A stretch of 64,000 nucleotides of DNA from Actinomadura pelletieri DSM 43383 (GTDB taxonomy: Bacteria > Actinomycetota > Actinomycetes > Streptosporangiales > Streptosporangiaceae), in NCBI RefSeq assembly GCF_003634705.1, contig NZ_RBWU01000003.1, positions 186,001 to 250,000 on the forward strand. Direction: 5' to 3'. Positions within the stretch are counted from its first letter, which is position 1; every line of letters starts with the position of its first letter. Shown here piece by piece: positions 9,213 through 17,730 of this stretch. The position numbers and the translations under genes were made by a program. Below the pieces are notes generated by a model. That model saw nothing but the letters and a program-made list of their open reading frames with translations, had not been told where the DNA came from and ran no database searches.

Positions 9213-10761
9213 GAGACGCCGCGTGCGGTGGACAGGTGAGGTTTCCGGCGGGGAGCCCTCCCGACTCCAGATAAGCGTTCACCTTCTTGTCGACACAGGG
9301 GTCGCCGTACTCGCCGTAGATCCCATGAGCGACGGTGCCGCGCAAGGTGAGAAGGCGAGAGCCGGACATGTGCCGGTGCATGGCGCGGCTGCTGCGATAC
9401 GTGGTGGCCGTGTCACCGGTCGCGGCAACGATCAACGCCGGTGTCGCGTTGCCGATCGCGGGTGGCGCCTCGCGCGGCGCCTGCGGCCAGAAGGCGCAGG
9501 GGAAGAGGTTCGAGGTGATGGGACCGAAGAGGGGATGGCGCTTCCTGCGGCGCTCGATGTCGCGCCAGTAGACCTCCGGGTCACGCGGCGCTGCCCGGTC
9601 CCCGCAGATGATCGCAGCGGCCGGGCTGGCGAAGCGCGAGTTCTCACCGTTCAGCAGGAAGCTCAGGGCTCCCTCAAGGTCCGGTGTCGGCGCCACGACG
9701 TCCCCGCTCGTCGCCTGGTTCAGGACCTTCATGGTGGCGGAGAACGAGGCGCGCGCCTCCTCACGGTCGTTGCCGACGCCGCCGTAGATCAGGTACGGGA
9801 CGACGTGTTCGTCCAACGAGTAATCGCCCACGCGCAGGGGCGATACCGACGCCGCTTGGACGACCTGTTGCACGGTAGTGAGTACCGCCGACCGGCTCGC
9901 GCCCAAACCGTACTCCCCATGCCGTTTCGCAGCCCAGGTCGCCCAGGCGTGCAAGGCCCGTTCCAGGGCTGGTTCGTGACCCCACAGCATCCCCGGGCCC
10001 GCCCGGCGCGGATCGACGGCGCTGTCGAGGACCACTCGGTCGGTTCGTCCGGGGAACAACTGCGTGTAGACGGCGCCGAGATAGGCGCCGTAGGAGTAGC
10101 CGAGGTAGGAGATCCGGCGTTCGCCGAGCACAGCGCGGACGATGTCCATGTCCCGGGCCGTGTTGCGGGTGTTGACGTGGGGCAGTACGTCGCCGTGCCG
10201 CCGCCCGCATCGTTCGGCCAGGTCCTTCTGGAAGGCGGTCTGACGGTCGAACCCGGCCCGGTCGGTGCCCGCCGAGCGTATCCAGAGGCCCACGGGCCAG
10301 CCGCAGTCGAGCGGTGTGCTGTGCCCGACGAACCGCGGATCCATGCCGATGATGTCGTAGCGTTCGGCGAGTTTCCCCATATGGCGCCGGGTGTCCACGG
10401 GCATGCCGAGCGTCGGTTCGCCGGGGCCGCCGCGGTTCAGCATCAGGGTGCCGATCCGGTGGGTCCGGTCGGTTGCGCGTATCCGTGACAGGGCGATCTT
10501 TATGGTGCGGCCGTCAGGACGGGCATAGTCCAGTGGCACGGTGATCTGCGCGCACTCGACCCTGGCCCGGGCCAGGGCGGCGCCTACGTCGTCCTTCCAT
10601 ACCTGTCGGCAGTCCGCCCAGTGAACGTGCTGGCGTTGGTAGGGGGCAAGGGAGGGTCCGCTTGTGGCGGACACCGCGGTGACCGGAACCGCCAAGGTCA
10701 ACGCGATGCCGGGAACCCCCAACCCGCGTATCAGGGCACGGGGACGTGTCGTCTTGGTCAT
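9184..10761 (-). CDS. secreted alpha/beta hydrolase, S33 / tripeptidyl aminopeptidase-like
   Basis: A 525-residue hydrolase. The N-terminus has a basic stretch and a hydrophobic segment (GLGVPGIALTLAVPVTAV) consistent with a Sec signal peptide. The nucleophile elbow is GYSYGAYLG, the oxyanion region is LNRGGPGEP, an acid residue lies in VAATGDTATT, and the catalytic His is probably in TVAHGIYGEYGDPC in the TAP-like C-terminal domain. This matches the Streptomyces SlpD/SlpE-type exported peptidases that remove N-terminal peptides. The conserved CVDKKVNAYLESG ending supports an intact protein. A fragment resembling its last codons recurs near 10920. Confidence 0.88.
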   Translation of the reverse strand: MTKTTRPRALIRGLGVPGIALTLAVPVTAVSATSGPSLAPYQRQHVHWADCRQVWKDDVGAALARARVECAQITVPLDYARPDGRTIKIALSRIRATDRTHRIGTLMLNRGGPGEPTLGMPVDTRRHMGKLAERYDIIGMDPRFVGHSTPLDCGWPVGLWIRSAGTDRAGFDRQTAFQKDLAERCGRRHGDVLPHVNTRNTARDMDIVRAVLGERRISYLGYSYGAYLGAVYTQLFPGRTDRVVLDSAVDPRRAGPGMLWGHEPALERALHAWATWAAKRHGEYGLGASRSAVLTTVQQVVQAASVSPLRVGDYSLDEHVVPYLIYGGVGNDREEARASFSATMKVLNQATSGDVVAPTPDLEGALSFLLNGENSRFASPAAAIICGDRAAPRDPEVYWRDIERRRKRHPLFGPITSNLFPCAFWPQAPREAPPAIGNATPALIVAATGDTATTYRSSRAMHRHMSGSRLLTLRGTVAHGIYGEYGDPCVDKKVNAYLESGGLPAGNLTCPPHAASLTPRANPPT

Positions 10762-10975
10762 GGCAGCGACGCTAGGTCGGGCAGGTCGAGACGGACATGG
10801 CGCCTACTGCCCCACGTCCCTACAGCCAGCTGTAGTGCCCGAACTTTTGAAGGCCCAGGCGTACCAGACGGGTTGCGTCGCCCACAGGAGGCTGGACCCC
10901 TCGCGTAGGCGGGATCGGCGCGAGGGGTGAGAGCCGCCGCCGTACTCACACACCTCGCGGCGGGCGTGGTGCCGA

Positions 10976-11173
10976 TCAGTTGTCCAGTGGCGACCGGAGA
11001 CTGTTGAGAAGAGCCGCCCACTCGTCGCGAGTCAACTCCAGGATCGGCCCAGCGCCCTGAGCTTTGGTATCGCGGACACCGATCATGCCGTCCGCCGAGT
11101 GTCCCACCTCGACGCAGGATTCGCCGGGATCGCTGTGCCGTGACTTGCGCCAATGAGCGTACTTCTCGGTCAT
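10976..11173 (-). CDS. DUF397 domain protein
   Basis: A 65-residue protein of the DUF397 family, recognised from the WRKSRHSDPGESCVEVGH start and the VRDTKAQGAGPILELTRDEWAALL core. Its ATG overlaps the stop of the upstream XRE gene (ATGA), the standard arrangement for these pairs. DUF397 proteins accompany DUF5753-type HTH regulators throughout Actinobacteria; they are often described as toxin-antitoxin-like or as developmental regulators, and the biochemical role of the small partner is not firmly known. Confidence 0.93.
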   Translation of the reverse strand: MTEKYAHWRKSRHSDPGESCVEVGHSADGMIGVRDTKAQGAGPILELTRDEWAALLNSLRSPLDN

Positions 11174-12051
11174 ACAGGGGGCCCTATCTTGTCAGTTAGC
11201 CGCTTTGCGGTCTCGGTCAGTAGCGCCAGGCTGTCCTCGGGGGCAAGCGCTGCCTGAGCGAGACCCTCATACCTCTGTCTATAACGTTTCACCTCGCGGC
11301 GCTCGGTGTGAACCAAGTCCGTGGTGTGCGTCGCGATGACAGCCATTGGCGGGTCTGCCGGGTCCGGGAAGGTGAACAGGGAGAACGTCACCTTCGGGAG
11401 AAGCGCGTCGGCGATATACGCGTCCACAGGAAGTACCCGCACAGCCAGCCTGGGCTCTGCCGCGACCAGATCGGCTATATGGGACAGCTGAGCAGCCATG
11501 ATCGATGGCGCCACGTTGAGGCGGCGAGTGATCACCTCATCGATGATGACCTCGTAGGTCGGGCCGCCCGGGCGTAGAACCGTCTCCAGGCGCTGGAGCC
11601 GGGCCTTCGCCATCTTGTCCGGGTGGTAGTCGAGAGCGCCTTCGTTCTTTGCGATTTCGACCAGGGCGAGCGTGAATTCGGGCGTCTGCAGGATGCCGGG
11701 GATCGAACTGAGGTTGAACTCGCGGATCGTGTCCGCGCCGAACTCGAGGTCGGCGTAGAGTCGTTGGCGGGGGCCCATGGATTGTCCATAGCGGTCCCAC
11801 CAGCCTTTGACCGCGGCCTCGTGGGCGAGGCGTACGATTCTCTCCCACTCCTCACCTGTGACGCCGAGGATGTCGAGTATCGACATGACGACGGCGACGT
11901 CGGGGCGACCGGCGGCTGTTTCGAGACGGCTGATCTTCGCACGTGAGAAGTAGAGGCGTTTGCCGAGTTCCTCGGTGAGGATGCCGTGCTCCTCGCGGAG
12001 CGCTCGCAGCTCGGCGGCGAGTTGTAGGCGGCGTACGTACGGGCTGACCAT
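11170..12051 (-). CDS. XRE-family regulator, DUF5753 (Scr1-type)
   Basis: A 293-residue protein with an N-terminal helix-turn-helix (residues about 9-62, EELGKRLYFSRAKISRLETA) and a C-terminal DUF5753-like sensor domain, recognised from the WWDRYG, EFGADTIREFNLSSIPGILQT and YIADALLPKVTFSLFTFP segments. It is a DNA-binding regulator paired with the overlapping DUF397 gene. Such pairs occur in many copies per genome in mycelial actinomycetes. A likely ribosome-binding site, GGGGG, lies 6 bp before the ATG. The ligand and target are unknown. Confidence 0.92.
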   Translation of the reverse strand: MVSPYVRRLQLAAELRALREEHGILTEELGKRLYFSRAKISRLETAAGRPDVAVVMSILDILGVTGEEWERIVRLAHEAAVKGWWDRYGQSMGPRQRLYADLEFGADTIREFNLSSIPGILQTPEFTLALVEIAKNEGALDYHPDKMAKARLQRLETVLRPGGPTYEVIIDEVITRRLNVAPSIMAAQLSHIADLVAAEPRLAVRVLPVDAYIADALLPKVTFSLFTFPDPADPPMAVIATHTTDLVHTERREVKRYRQRYEGLAQAALAPEDSLALLTETAKRLTDKIGPPV

Positions 12052-12200
12052 GGCGAACCCCCGGGGAGCAGGAACGTAATCGTCTCACTACCCTATGTAC
12101 ACGAGATGCGCTTCTCGCGCGGAGGAATCAGCGGATTGTCAGGCCGAACATGGCAATGGATTCTTTCGAACACTGGACAAATGGTGTTAATGGGCCGAAT

Positions 12201-12228
12201 GCCCTCGCGTCTGTGGGGACGCGAGGGC
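12201..12228 (-). terminator. hairpin downstream of gnd
   Basis: Perfect 11-bp inverted repeat: GCCCTCGCGTC at 12201-12211 pairs with GACGCGAGGGC at 12218-12228 around a 6-base loop. It lies 14 bp after the stop of the 6-phosphogluconate dehydrogenase gene. There is no strong U tract, which is usual in high-GC actinomycetes. Confidence 0.7.
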
Positions 12229-12242
12229 GGGGCGCCTACGGG

Positions 12243-13664
12243 TCAGGACGTGACTTCGGTACGGTCGGCGCCCCAGAGGGTGTGGTACGTGCCTTCGCGG
12301 TCCACGCGGCGGTAGGTATGGGCGCCGAAGTAGTCGCGTTGGCCCTGGGTGAGGGCGGCGGGGAGGCGCTTCGCGCGGAGCGAGTCGTAGTAGGCGAGGG
12401 CCGTGGAGAAGCCGGGGGCCGGGATGCCCAGTTTCGCGGCCGTGGCGACCACCTCGCGCCAGGCGTCCTGGGCGTCGCCGACCGCTTCGGTGAAGTGGGG
12501 GTCGGTGAGGAGGGTGGGGGTCTGCGGGTCGGCCTCGTAGGCGGCGCGGATGCGGTCGAGGAAGCGGGCGCGGATGATGCAGCCGCCGCGCCAGATGGTG
12601 GCCATCGCGCCGAGGTCGATGTTCCAGTTGTACTCGGCGCTGCCCGCCTGGATCTCGTGGAAGCCCTGCGCGTAGGCGACGATCTTGGAGGCGTACAGGG
12701 CCTTCTCGACGGCGTCGGGGAGGGTGGACGCGGCGGCGCCGCGGGACGGGCCCGGGAGGTTCTGGGCGGCCTCGCGGAGGGCGGCGTGGCCGGAGACGGA
12801 GCGGGCGAAGACGGCCTCGGCGATGCCGCCCACGGGGACGCCGAGGTCGAGGGCGGTCTGAACGGTCCAACGGCCGGTGCCCTTCTGCTCGGCCTGGTCG
12901 AGGACGACGTCCACGAACGGGCGGCCGGTCGCGGCGTCGGTGTGCGCGAGGACCTCGGCGGTGATCTCGATGAGGTAGGACTCCAGGCGGCCGGTGTTCC
13001 AGGTGCGGAAGACCTCGGCGATCTCGGCGGGCTCCAGCCCCGCGCCATGACGGAGCAAATCGTAAGATTCGGCAATCAACTGCATGTCAGCGTATTCAAT
13101 GCCGTTATGCACCATTTTTACGAAATGTCCAGCGCCATCAGGGCCGACATGGGCGCAGCATGGGGTTCCGTCGACCTTGGCGGAAATGTCTTCCAGCAGG
13201 GGGCCGAGGGCGGCATAGGATTCGGCGGAGCCGCCCGGCATGATGCTCGGGCCGTGCAGCGCGCCCTCCTCGCCGCCGGAGATGCCGGTGCCGACGAAGT
13301 GGACGCCGCGTTCGCGCAGGGCTGACTCGCGGCGTCGGGTGTCGACGAAGTTGGCGTTGCCGCCGTCGACGATCATGTCGCCGGGCTCCAGGAGCGGCGC
13401 GAACTCGTCGATCACCGCGTCGGTCGGGTCGCCCGCCTTCACCATGATGACCAGGCGGCGGGGACGTTCCAGGGAGGCCACGAACCGCTCGGCGGTCTCG
13501 GCGGGAAGGAAGGTACCCTCGTGGCCGAACTCGTCCACGAGGGACTTGGTGCGGGCGGGGCTACGGTTGTGCACGGCGACGGAATGTCCGTGCCGGGCGA
13601 GGTTTCGGGCCAGGTTGCGACCCATGACCGCGAGTCCGGTGACGCCGATACGTGCCGTTTCCAT
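12243..13664 (-). CDS. gnd: 6-phosphogluconate dehydrogenase (NADP-dependent, decarboxylating)
   Basis: A 473-residue enzyme of the long (about 470 residue) 6PGDH form. It has the N-terminal nucleotide motif GVTGLAVMGRNLARNLA, the substrate-binding VGTGISGGEEGA, and the catalytic HFVKMVHNGIEYADMQ segment containing the key Lys. The reaction converts 6-phosphogluconate to ribulose 5-phosphate and CO2, giving NADPH in the pentose phosphate pathway. ATG 13664 has AAGGAG 7 bp upstream; an upstream in-frame start at 13682 lacks this. It is divergent from the HAD/GH65 operon. Confidence 0.96.
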   Translation of the reverse strand: METARIGVTGLAVMGRNLARNLARHGHSVAVHNRSPARTKSLVDEFGHEGTFLPAETAERFVASLERPRRLVIMVKAGDPTDAVIDEFAPLLEPGDMIVDGGNANFVDTRRRESALRERGVHFVGTGISGGEEGALHGPSIMPGGSAESYAALGPLLEDISAKVDGTPCCAHVGPDGAGHFVKMVHNGIEYADMQLIAESYDLLRHGAGLEPAEIAEVFRTWNTGRLESYLIEITAEVLAHTDAATGRPFVDVVLDQAEQKGTGRWTVQTALDLGVPVGGIAEAVFARSVSGHAALREAAQNLPGPSRGAAASTLPDAVEKALYASKIVAYAQGFHEIQAGSAEYNWNIDLGAMATIWRGGCIIRARFLDRIRAAYEADPQTPTLLTDPHFTEAVGDAQDAWREVVATAAKLGIPAPGFSTALAYYDSLRAKRLPAALTQGQRDYFGAHTYRRVDREGTYHTLWGADRTEVTS

Positions 13665-13805
13665 TGGCTCGCTCCTTCTCATATGCCACCCTGATCAAGG
13701 GGTTGTACGCGGAATCCCGATCCCTCGTTCGAGCGTCGGCTTTCGCCTGCCCGCGCGTGGGCGTTGGGAATCTCTTCAATGGTGACATTCTTTCAGGGGG
13801 TGCGG

Positions 13806-14552
13806 ATGCTGGGACTGCCGGACGAGGCGGCAGCGTGTCTCTTCGATCTCGACGGGGTGCTGACCAGGACGGCGGCGGTGCACGCCGCGGCCTGGAAGGA
13901 GATGTTCGACGGCTACCTCCGCGAGCGCGCGGAACGGTCCGGCGAGCCCTTCACCGAGTTCGACGTGGTGAAGGACTACGGCCGGTACGTCGACGGGAAG
14001 AAGCGCGAGGACGGGACGCGTTCCTTCCTTGAGTCCCGCGGCGTCGAGCTGCCGGAGGGCGCGCCGGACGATCCGCCGGAGCGCGAGACGATCCGCGGCC
14101 TCGGCAACCGAAAGAACGCGCTGGTCCTCAAGTTCATCGAGGAGAAGGGCGTCGAGACGTTCGACGGCTCGATCGACTACGTGCGCGCCGCGCGGGAAGC
14201 AGGGTTGAAAACAGCGGTCGTGTCGTCGAGCGCCAACACCGTCCAGGTGCTTCGGACGGTCGGCATCACCGACCTGTTCGACGCGCGCATCGACGGTGTG
14301 ATCGCGGCCGAGCGGCGGCTGCCGGGCAAGCCCGCGCCCGACATGTTCCTCGAAGGCGCGCGGGAGTTGGGCGTCCCGGCGGAGCGCGCGGTGGTGTTCG
14401 AGGACGCCATCGCGGGCGTCCAGGCCGGGCGGGCCGGTGGGTTCGCCTACGTGGTCGGCGTCAACCGGGTCGACGGCGCCCATGCCCATGCCCTCGCCGA
14501 GCACGCCGACATCGTGGTCTCCGACCTGTCCGAACTCCTGGAGGTGAAGTGA
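13806..14552 (+). CDS. beta-phosphoglucomutase-family HAD hydrolase
   Basis: A HAD-superfamily protein of about 248 residues from ATG 13806, which has AGGGGG 5 bp upstream; in-frame GTG 13800 and an ATG at 13764 are alternatives. Motifs: CLFDLDGVLT with the nucleophilic Asp, VVSSSANT as motif II, PGKPAPDMF with the motif III Lys, and FEDAIAGVQAG with the acidic motif IV. It fits beta-phosphoglucomutase-like enzymes, which interconvert beta-glucose 1-phosphate and glucose 6-phosphate. The stop overlaps the GTG of the GH65 phosphorylase (GTGA), and these two steps are metabolically consecutive: phosphorolysis makes beta-Glc-1-P and this enzyme feeds it to glycolysis. Confidence 0.9.
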   Translation: MLGLPDEAAACLFDLDGVLTRTAAVHAAAWKEMFDGYLRERAERSGEPFTEFDVVKDYGRYVDGKKREDGTRSFLESRGVELPEGAPDDPPERETIRGLGNRKNALVLKFIEEKGVETFDGSIDYVRAAREAGLKTAVVSSSANTVQVLRTVGITDLFDARIDGVIAAERRLPGKPAPDMFLEGARELGVPAERAVVFEDAIAGVQAGRAGGFAYVVGVNRVDGAHAHALAEHADIVVSDLSELLEVK

Positions 14553-16948
14553 CCGAGCATGAAGGGCTGAGCGGGGCCGACCGGCCTGTGTTCACGGTGG
14601 AGCCCTGGTGCGTGCGCGAGCCGGAACTACGGCTCGACCGGCTGGCGCAGACCGAGTCGGTGTTCGCGCTGTCCAACGGCCATGTGGGGATGCGCGGCAA
14701 CCTCGACGAGGGAGAACCTCACGGGCTGCCGGGCACCTACCTGAACTCCTTCTACGAGCAGCGTCCGCTGCCGCACGCCGAGACCGCCTACGGGTACCCG
14801 GAGTCGGGCCAGACGGTGATCAATGTCACCAACGGCAAGGTGATCCGGCTGCTGGTCGACGACGAGCCGCTCGACGTGCGGTACGGCCGCGTCCTGCACC
14901 ATGAGCGGGTCCTGGACATGCGGGCGGGGACGCTCACCCGGCAGGTGGAGTGGACGTCCCCGGCCGACAAGACGATCAAGGTGACGTCGGTCCGGATGGT
15001 GTCGCTGACCCAGCGGGCCGTGGCGGCGATCTGCTACGAGGTCGAACCGGTGGACGGCGCGGTCCGGGTGGTCGCGCAGTCGGAGCTGGTGGCCAACGAG
15101 GCGTTGCCGGGCGGCGGGAAGGACCCGCGGGCGTCGGCGATCCTGGAGAGCCCCCTCGTCAGCGAGGAGCACGTCGCCAACGGCACGAAGGTCCTGCTGC
15201 TGCACCGGACGCGGCGCAGCGGGCTGCGGATGGCGGCGGGCATGTCCCACGACATCGAGGGCCCGAAGTCGATGGCGATCGACACCGAGAGCTCCGCCGA
15301 CGTGGGCCGGTTGACGGTCGCGACCCGCCTGGAGCCGGGGCAGAAGCTGCGCATCGTCAAGTACATCGCGTACGGGTGGTCGAGCCGGCGGTCGCGTCCG
15401 GCGCTGCACGACCAGGTGGTCGGGGCGCTGGCCGGCGCGCGGCAGACCGGCTGGGACGGGCTGCTCGACGAGCAGCGCGCGTACCTGGACGAGTTCTGGG
15501 AGGGCGCGGACGTCGAGGTCGAGGGCGACGCGGAGATCCAGCAGGCCGTCCGGTTCGGGCTGTTCCACGTCATGCAGGCGGGGGCGCGCGCCGAACGCCG
15601 CATGATCCCGGCGAAGGGGCTGACGGGCCCCGGCTACGACGGCCACACGTTCTGGGACACCGAGACGTTCGTCATGCCGGTCCTGACCTACACCTCGCCG
15701 GGCGCGGCGGCGGACGCGCTGGCGTGGCGGCACATGACGCTGCCGCTGGCGATCGAGCGCGCCACACAGCTCGGCCTGGAGGGCGCCGCGTTCCCGTGGC
15801 GGACGATCCGCGGCCACGAGTGCTCCGGATACTGGCCGGCAGGGACCGCCGCGTTCCACATCAACGCCGACATCGCCGACGCCGTCGTCCGGTACGTCGA
15901 CGCGACGCGGGACGAACAGTTCGAGCGGGAGATCGGCCTGGACCTGGTGGTGCAGACCGCCCGGCTGTGGCGGAGCCTCGGCCACCACGACGTCGGCGGC
16001 GTGTTCCGCATCGACGGCGTCACCGGCCCCGACGAGTACAGCGCGATCGTGGACAACAACGTCTACACCAACCTCATGGCGCGCCGTAATCTCCAGGAGG
16101 CCGCGGAGATGGCGATGCGCCATCCGGACGTGGCCGACCGGCTGGGGGTGGACGCCGAGGAGGCCGCGTCGTGGCGGGACGCGGCGGCGGCGATGCTGAT
16201 CCCCTACGACGACCGGCTCGGGGTCCACCCGCAGAGCGAGGGGTTCACCAACCACGCCCGCTGGGACTTCGCCGCCACCAAACCCGACCACTATCCGCTG
16301 CTGCTGAACTTCCCGTACTTCGACCTGTACCGCAAGCAGGTCGTCAAGCAGGCCGACCTGGTGCTGGCGCTGCATCTGTGCGGTGAGGCGTTCACCGAGG
16401 AGCAGAAGGCCCGCGACTTCGCGTACTACGAGGGGCTGACCGTCCGGGACTCCTCGCTGTCGGCGCAGACGCAGGCGGTGGTGGCGGCCGAGGTCGGGCA
16501 GCTGGAACTGGCGCACGACTATCTCGGCGAGACCGCGCTGATGGACCTGCACGACCTGAACCGCAACACCCGCGACGGGCTGCACATCGCGTCGATGGCG
16601 GGGGCGTGGAGCGGGCTCGTCGCCGGGTTCGGCGGGATGCGGGCGGGCGGCGGTGAGCTGCGGTTCGCGCCGCGGCTGCCGGGCGGCATCAGCCGGTTGG
16701 CGTTCCGGATGCGGTACCGCGGCACGCTGATCAAGGTGAACGTGACGGCGGAGGCCGCCTCGTACGAGCTGCTGGACGGTCCCGGGATCAAACTGTGGCA
16801 CCACGGTGAGCCGTTCACGCTCGGGGAGGAGCCGATCGAGCTGCCGATCGAGCCGATCCCGGTGCGTCCGGCGCCCGCGCAGCCGTCCGGGCGGGAGCCG
16901 ATGCCGCGCCGCATCGACCCCCACGGACGGGCCCCGCGCCGCCACTGA
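14549..16948 (+). CDS. glycoside hydrolase family 65 phosphorylase (maltose/trehalose/kojibiose type)
   Basis: A 799-residue GH65 enzyme. The N-terminal beta-sandwich is recognised from ALSNGHVGMRGNLDEG, the (alpha/alpha)6 core from GYDGHTFWDTETFVMP, and the catalytic acid Glu lies in GVTGPDEYSAIVDNN. The C-terminal jelly-roll ends before a Pro/Arg-rich tail. GH65 phosphorylases cleave alpha-glucosidic disaccharides with inorganic phosphate to give beta-glucose 1-phosphate; which disaccharide is used cannot be settled from sequence here. Coupled by GTGA to the beta-phosphoglucomutase-like gene upstream. A 13-bp tandem repeat begins immediately after the stop. Confidence 0.94.
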   Translation: MTEHEGLSGADRPVFTVEPWCVREPELRLDRLAQTESVFALSNGHVGMRGNLDEGEPHGLPGTYLNSFYEQRPLPHAETAYGYPESGQTVINVTNGKVIRLLVDDEPLDVRYGRVLHHERVLDMRAGTLTRQVEWTSPADKTIKVTSVRMVSLTQRAVAAICYEVEPVDGAVRVVAQSELVANEALPGGGKDPRASAILESPLVSEEHVANGTKVLLLHRTRRSGLRMAAGMSHDIEGPKSMAIDTESSADVGRLTVATRLEPGQKLRIVKYIAYGWSSRRSRPALHDQVVGALAGARQTGWDGLLDEQRAYLDEFWEGADVEVEGDAEIQQAVRFGLFHVMQAGARAERRMIPAKGLTGPGYDGHTFWDTETFVMPVLTYTSPGAAADALAWRHMTLPLAIERATQLGLEGAAFPWRTIRGHECSGYWPAGTAAFHINADIADAVVRYVDATRDEQFEREIGLDLVVQTARLWRSLGHHDVGGVFRIDGVTGPDEYSAIVDNNVYTNLMARRNLQEAAEMAMRHPDVADRLGVDAEEAASWRDAAAAMLIPYDDRLGVHPQSEGFTNHARWDFAATKPDHYPLLLNFPYFDLYRKQVVKQADLVLALHLCGEAFTEEQKARDFAYYEGLTVRDSSLSAQTQAVVAAEVGQLELAHDYLGETALMDLHDLNRNTRDGLHIASMAGAWSGLVAGFGGMRAGGGELRFAPRLPGGISRLAFRMRYRGTLIKVNVTAEAASYELLDGPGIKLWHHGEPFTLGEEPIELPIEPIPVRPAPAQPSGREPMPRRIDPHGRAPRRH

Positions 16949-17066
16949 CGGGTTCGGTCGGCGGGTCCGGTCAGCGGGGTCGGTCGGCGGGGTCGGTCGG
17001 CGGGGTCAGTCGGCGGGGTCAGTCGGCGGGGTCAGTCGGCGGGGTCAGTCGGCGGGGTCAGTCGGC
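16949..17066. repeat. 13-bp minisatellite between convergent genes
   Basis: About nine tandem copies of a 13-base unit, GGGGTCAGTCGGC in the homogeneous right half and GGGGTCGGTCGGC in the left part. It fills the gap between the GH65 stop and the stop of the convergent soxR-like gene and runs a few bases into the latter's last codons. The first copies are degenerate. No coding or hairpin function is evident. Confidence 0.85.
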
Positions 17067-17597
17067 GGTGCAGGCGGCGGCCCGGCAGGGGTTCGGCGCG
17101 TTGCGTGCGCCCGGTGTCTCACCGGGCGGGCGGGACGCGCCGCGCCGTGCGAGCAGCCGTCGCGGCCCCGGCCCCTGGTCGCCGAGCTGGTCGTAGGGGT
17201 TGGCGAGGGCGCACTTGTGGATGGACAGGCAGCCGCAGCCGATGCATTCGGTGAGGTCGTCGCGGAGCCGTTCGAGCTGCCGGATCCGCTCGTCGAGGCT
17301 GCCGCGCCACATCTCCGACAGCCGTGCCCAGTCCTCCACGGTGGGGGTGCGTTCCTCGGGAAGGGTGGCGAGCGCGTCGCGGATCTCGCTGAGCGGGATG
17401 CCGACGCGCTGCGAGACCCTGATGAACGACACCCGGCGGAGCGTGTCGCGGGTGAAGCGCCGCTGGTTGCCCGCCGTGCGGCGGCTGCGGATCAGTCCCT
17501 TGGACTCGTAGAAGTGCAGCGCCGAGACGGCCACGCCGCTCCGCTCGGCGAGCTGTCCGACGGTCAGTTCGTGCAACCGGTGCTCAAGCCGCGTCAT
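17058..17597 (-). CDS. soxR: SoxR-type redox-sensitive MerR regulator
   Basis: A MerR-family activator of about 179 residues, starting most likely at ATG 17597 (MTRLEHRLHELTVGQLAERS). The winged HTH reads AERSGVAVSALHFYESKGLI, and the [2Fe-2S] ligand cluster is CIGCGCLSIHKC, four Cys spaced as in SoxR. SoxR proteins in actinomycetes sense redox-active small molecules and activate a few efflux or oxidoreductase genes. No obvious target is adjacent. The C-terminal tail, rich in Pro/Arg, ends inside the 13-bp repeat tract, so its length may vary between strains. Confidence 0.92.
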   Translation of the reverse strand: MTRLEHRLHELTVGQLAERSGVAVSALHFYESKGLIRSRRTAGNQRRFTRDTLRRVSFIRVSQRVGIPLSEIRDALATLPEERTPTVEDWARLSEMWRGSLDERIRQLERLRDDLTECIGCGCLSIHKCALANPYDQLGDQGPGPRRLLARRGASRPPGETPGARNAPNPCRAAACTAD

Positions 17598-17644
17598 GCA
17601 CCGCATCCTATGTGACCTCAACCGAGGTCGAGGTTCAGCGGATG

Positions 17645-17679
17645 GCGCCCGCCCGCCGAGATCGTCGGTGGGCGGGCGC
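17645..17679 (-). terminator. hairpin downstream of pckG
   Basis: A 13-bp stem with one G-T pair: GCGCCCGCCCGCC at 17645-17657 against GGTGGGCGGGCGC at 17667-17679, loop of nine bases. It lies about 50 bp past the PEP carboxykinase stop and before the soxR-like start, so it probably ends pckG transcripts. Confidence 0.65.
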
Positions 17680-17730
17680 GCGGCGGCGTGCCGGTCTCCG
17701 GTGCGGCCCCTGCCTAGGAGAGGTGGAGGG

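Noticed and set aside
10976..12051. Prophage or genomic-island boundary at the DUF397/XRE pair
   Set aside because: Such pairs are ordinary in actinomycete chromosomes; no integrase, direct repeats or composition change were seen.
14627..16945. 772-codon minus-strand frame opposite the GH65 gene
   Set aside because: Antisense shadow; the plus strand carries a full GH65 enzyme with catalytic motifs.
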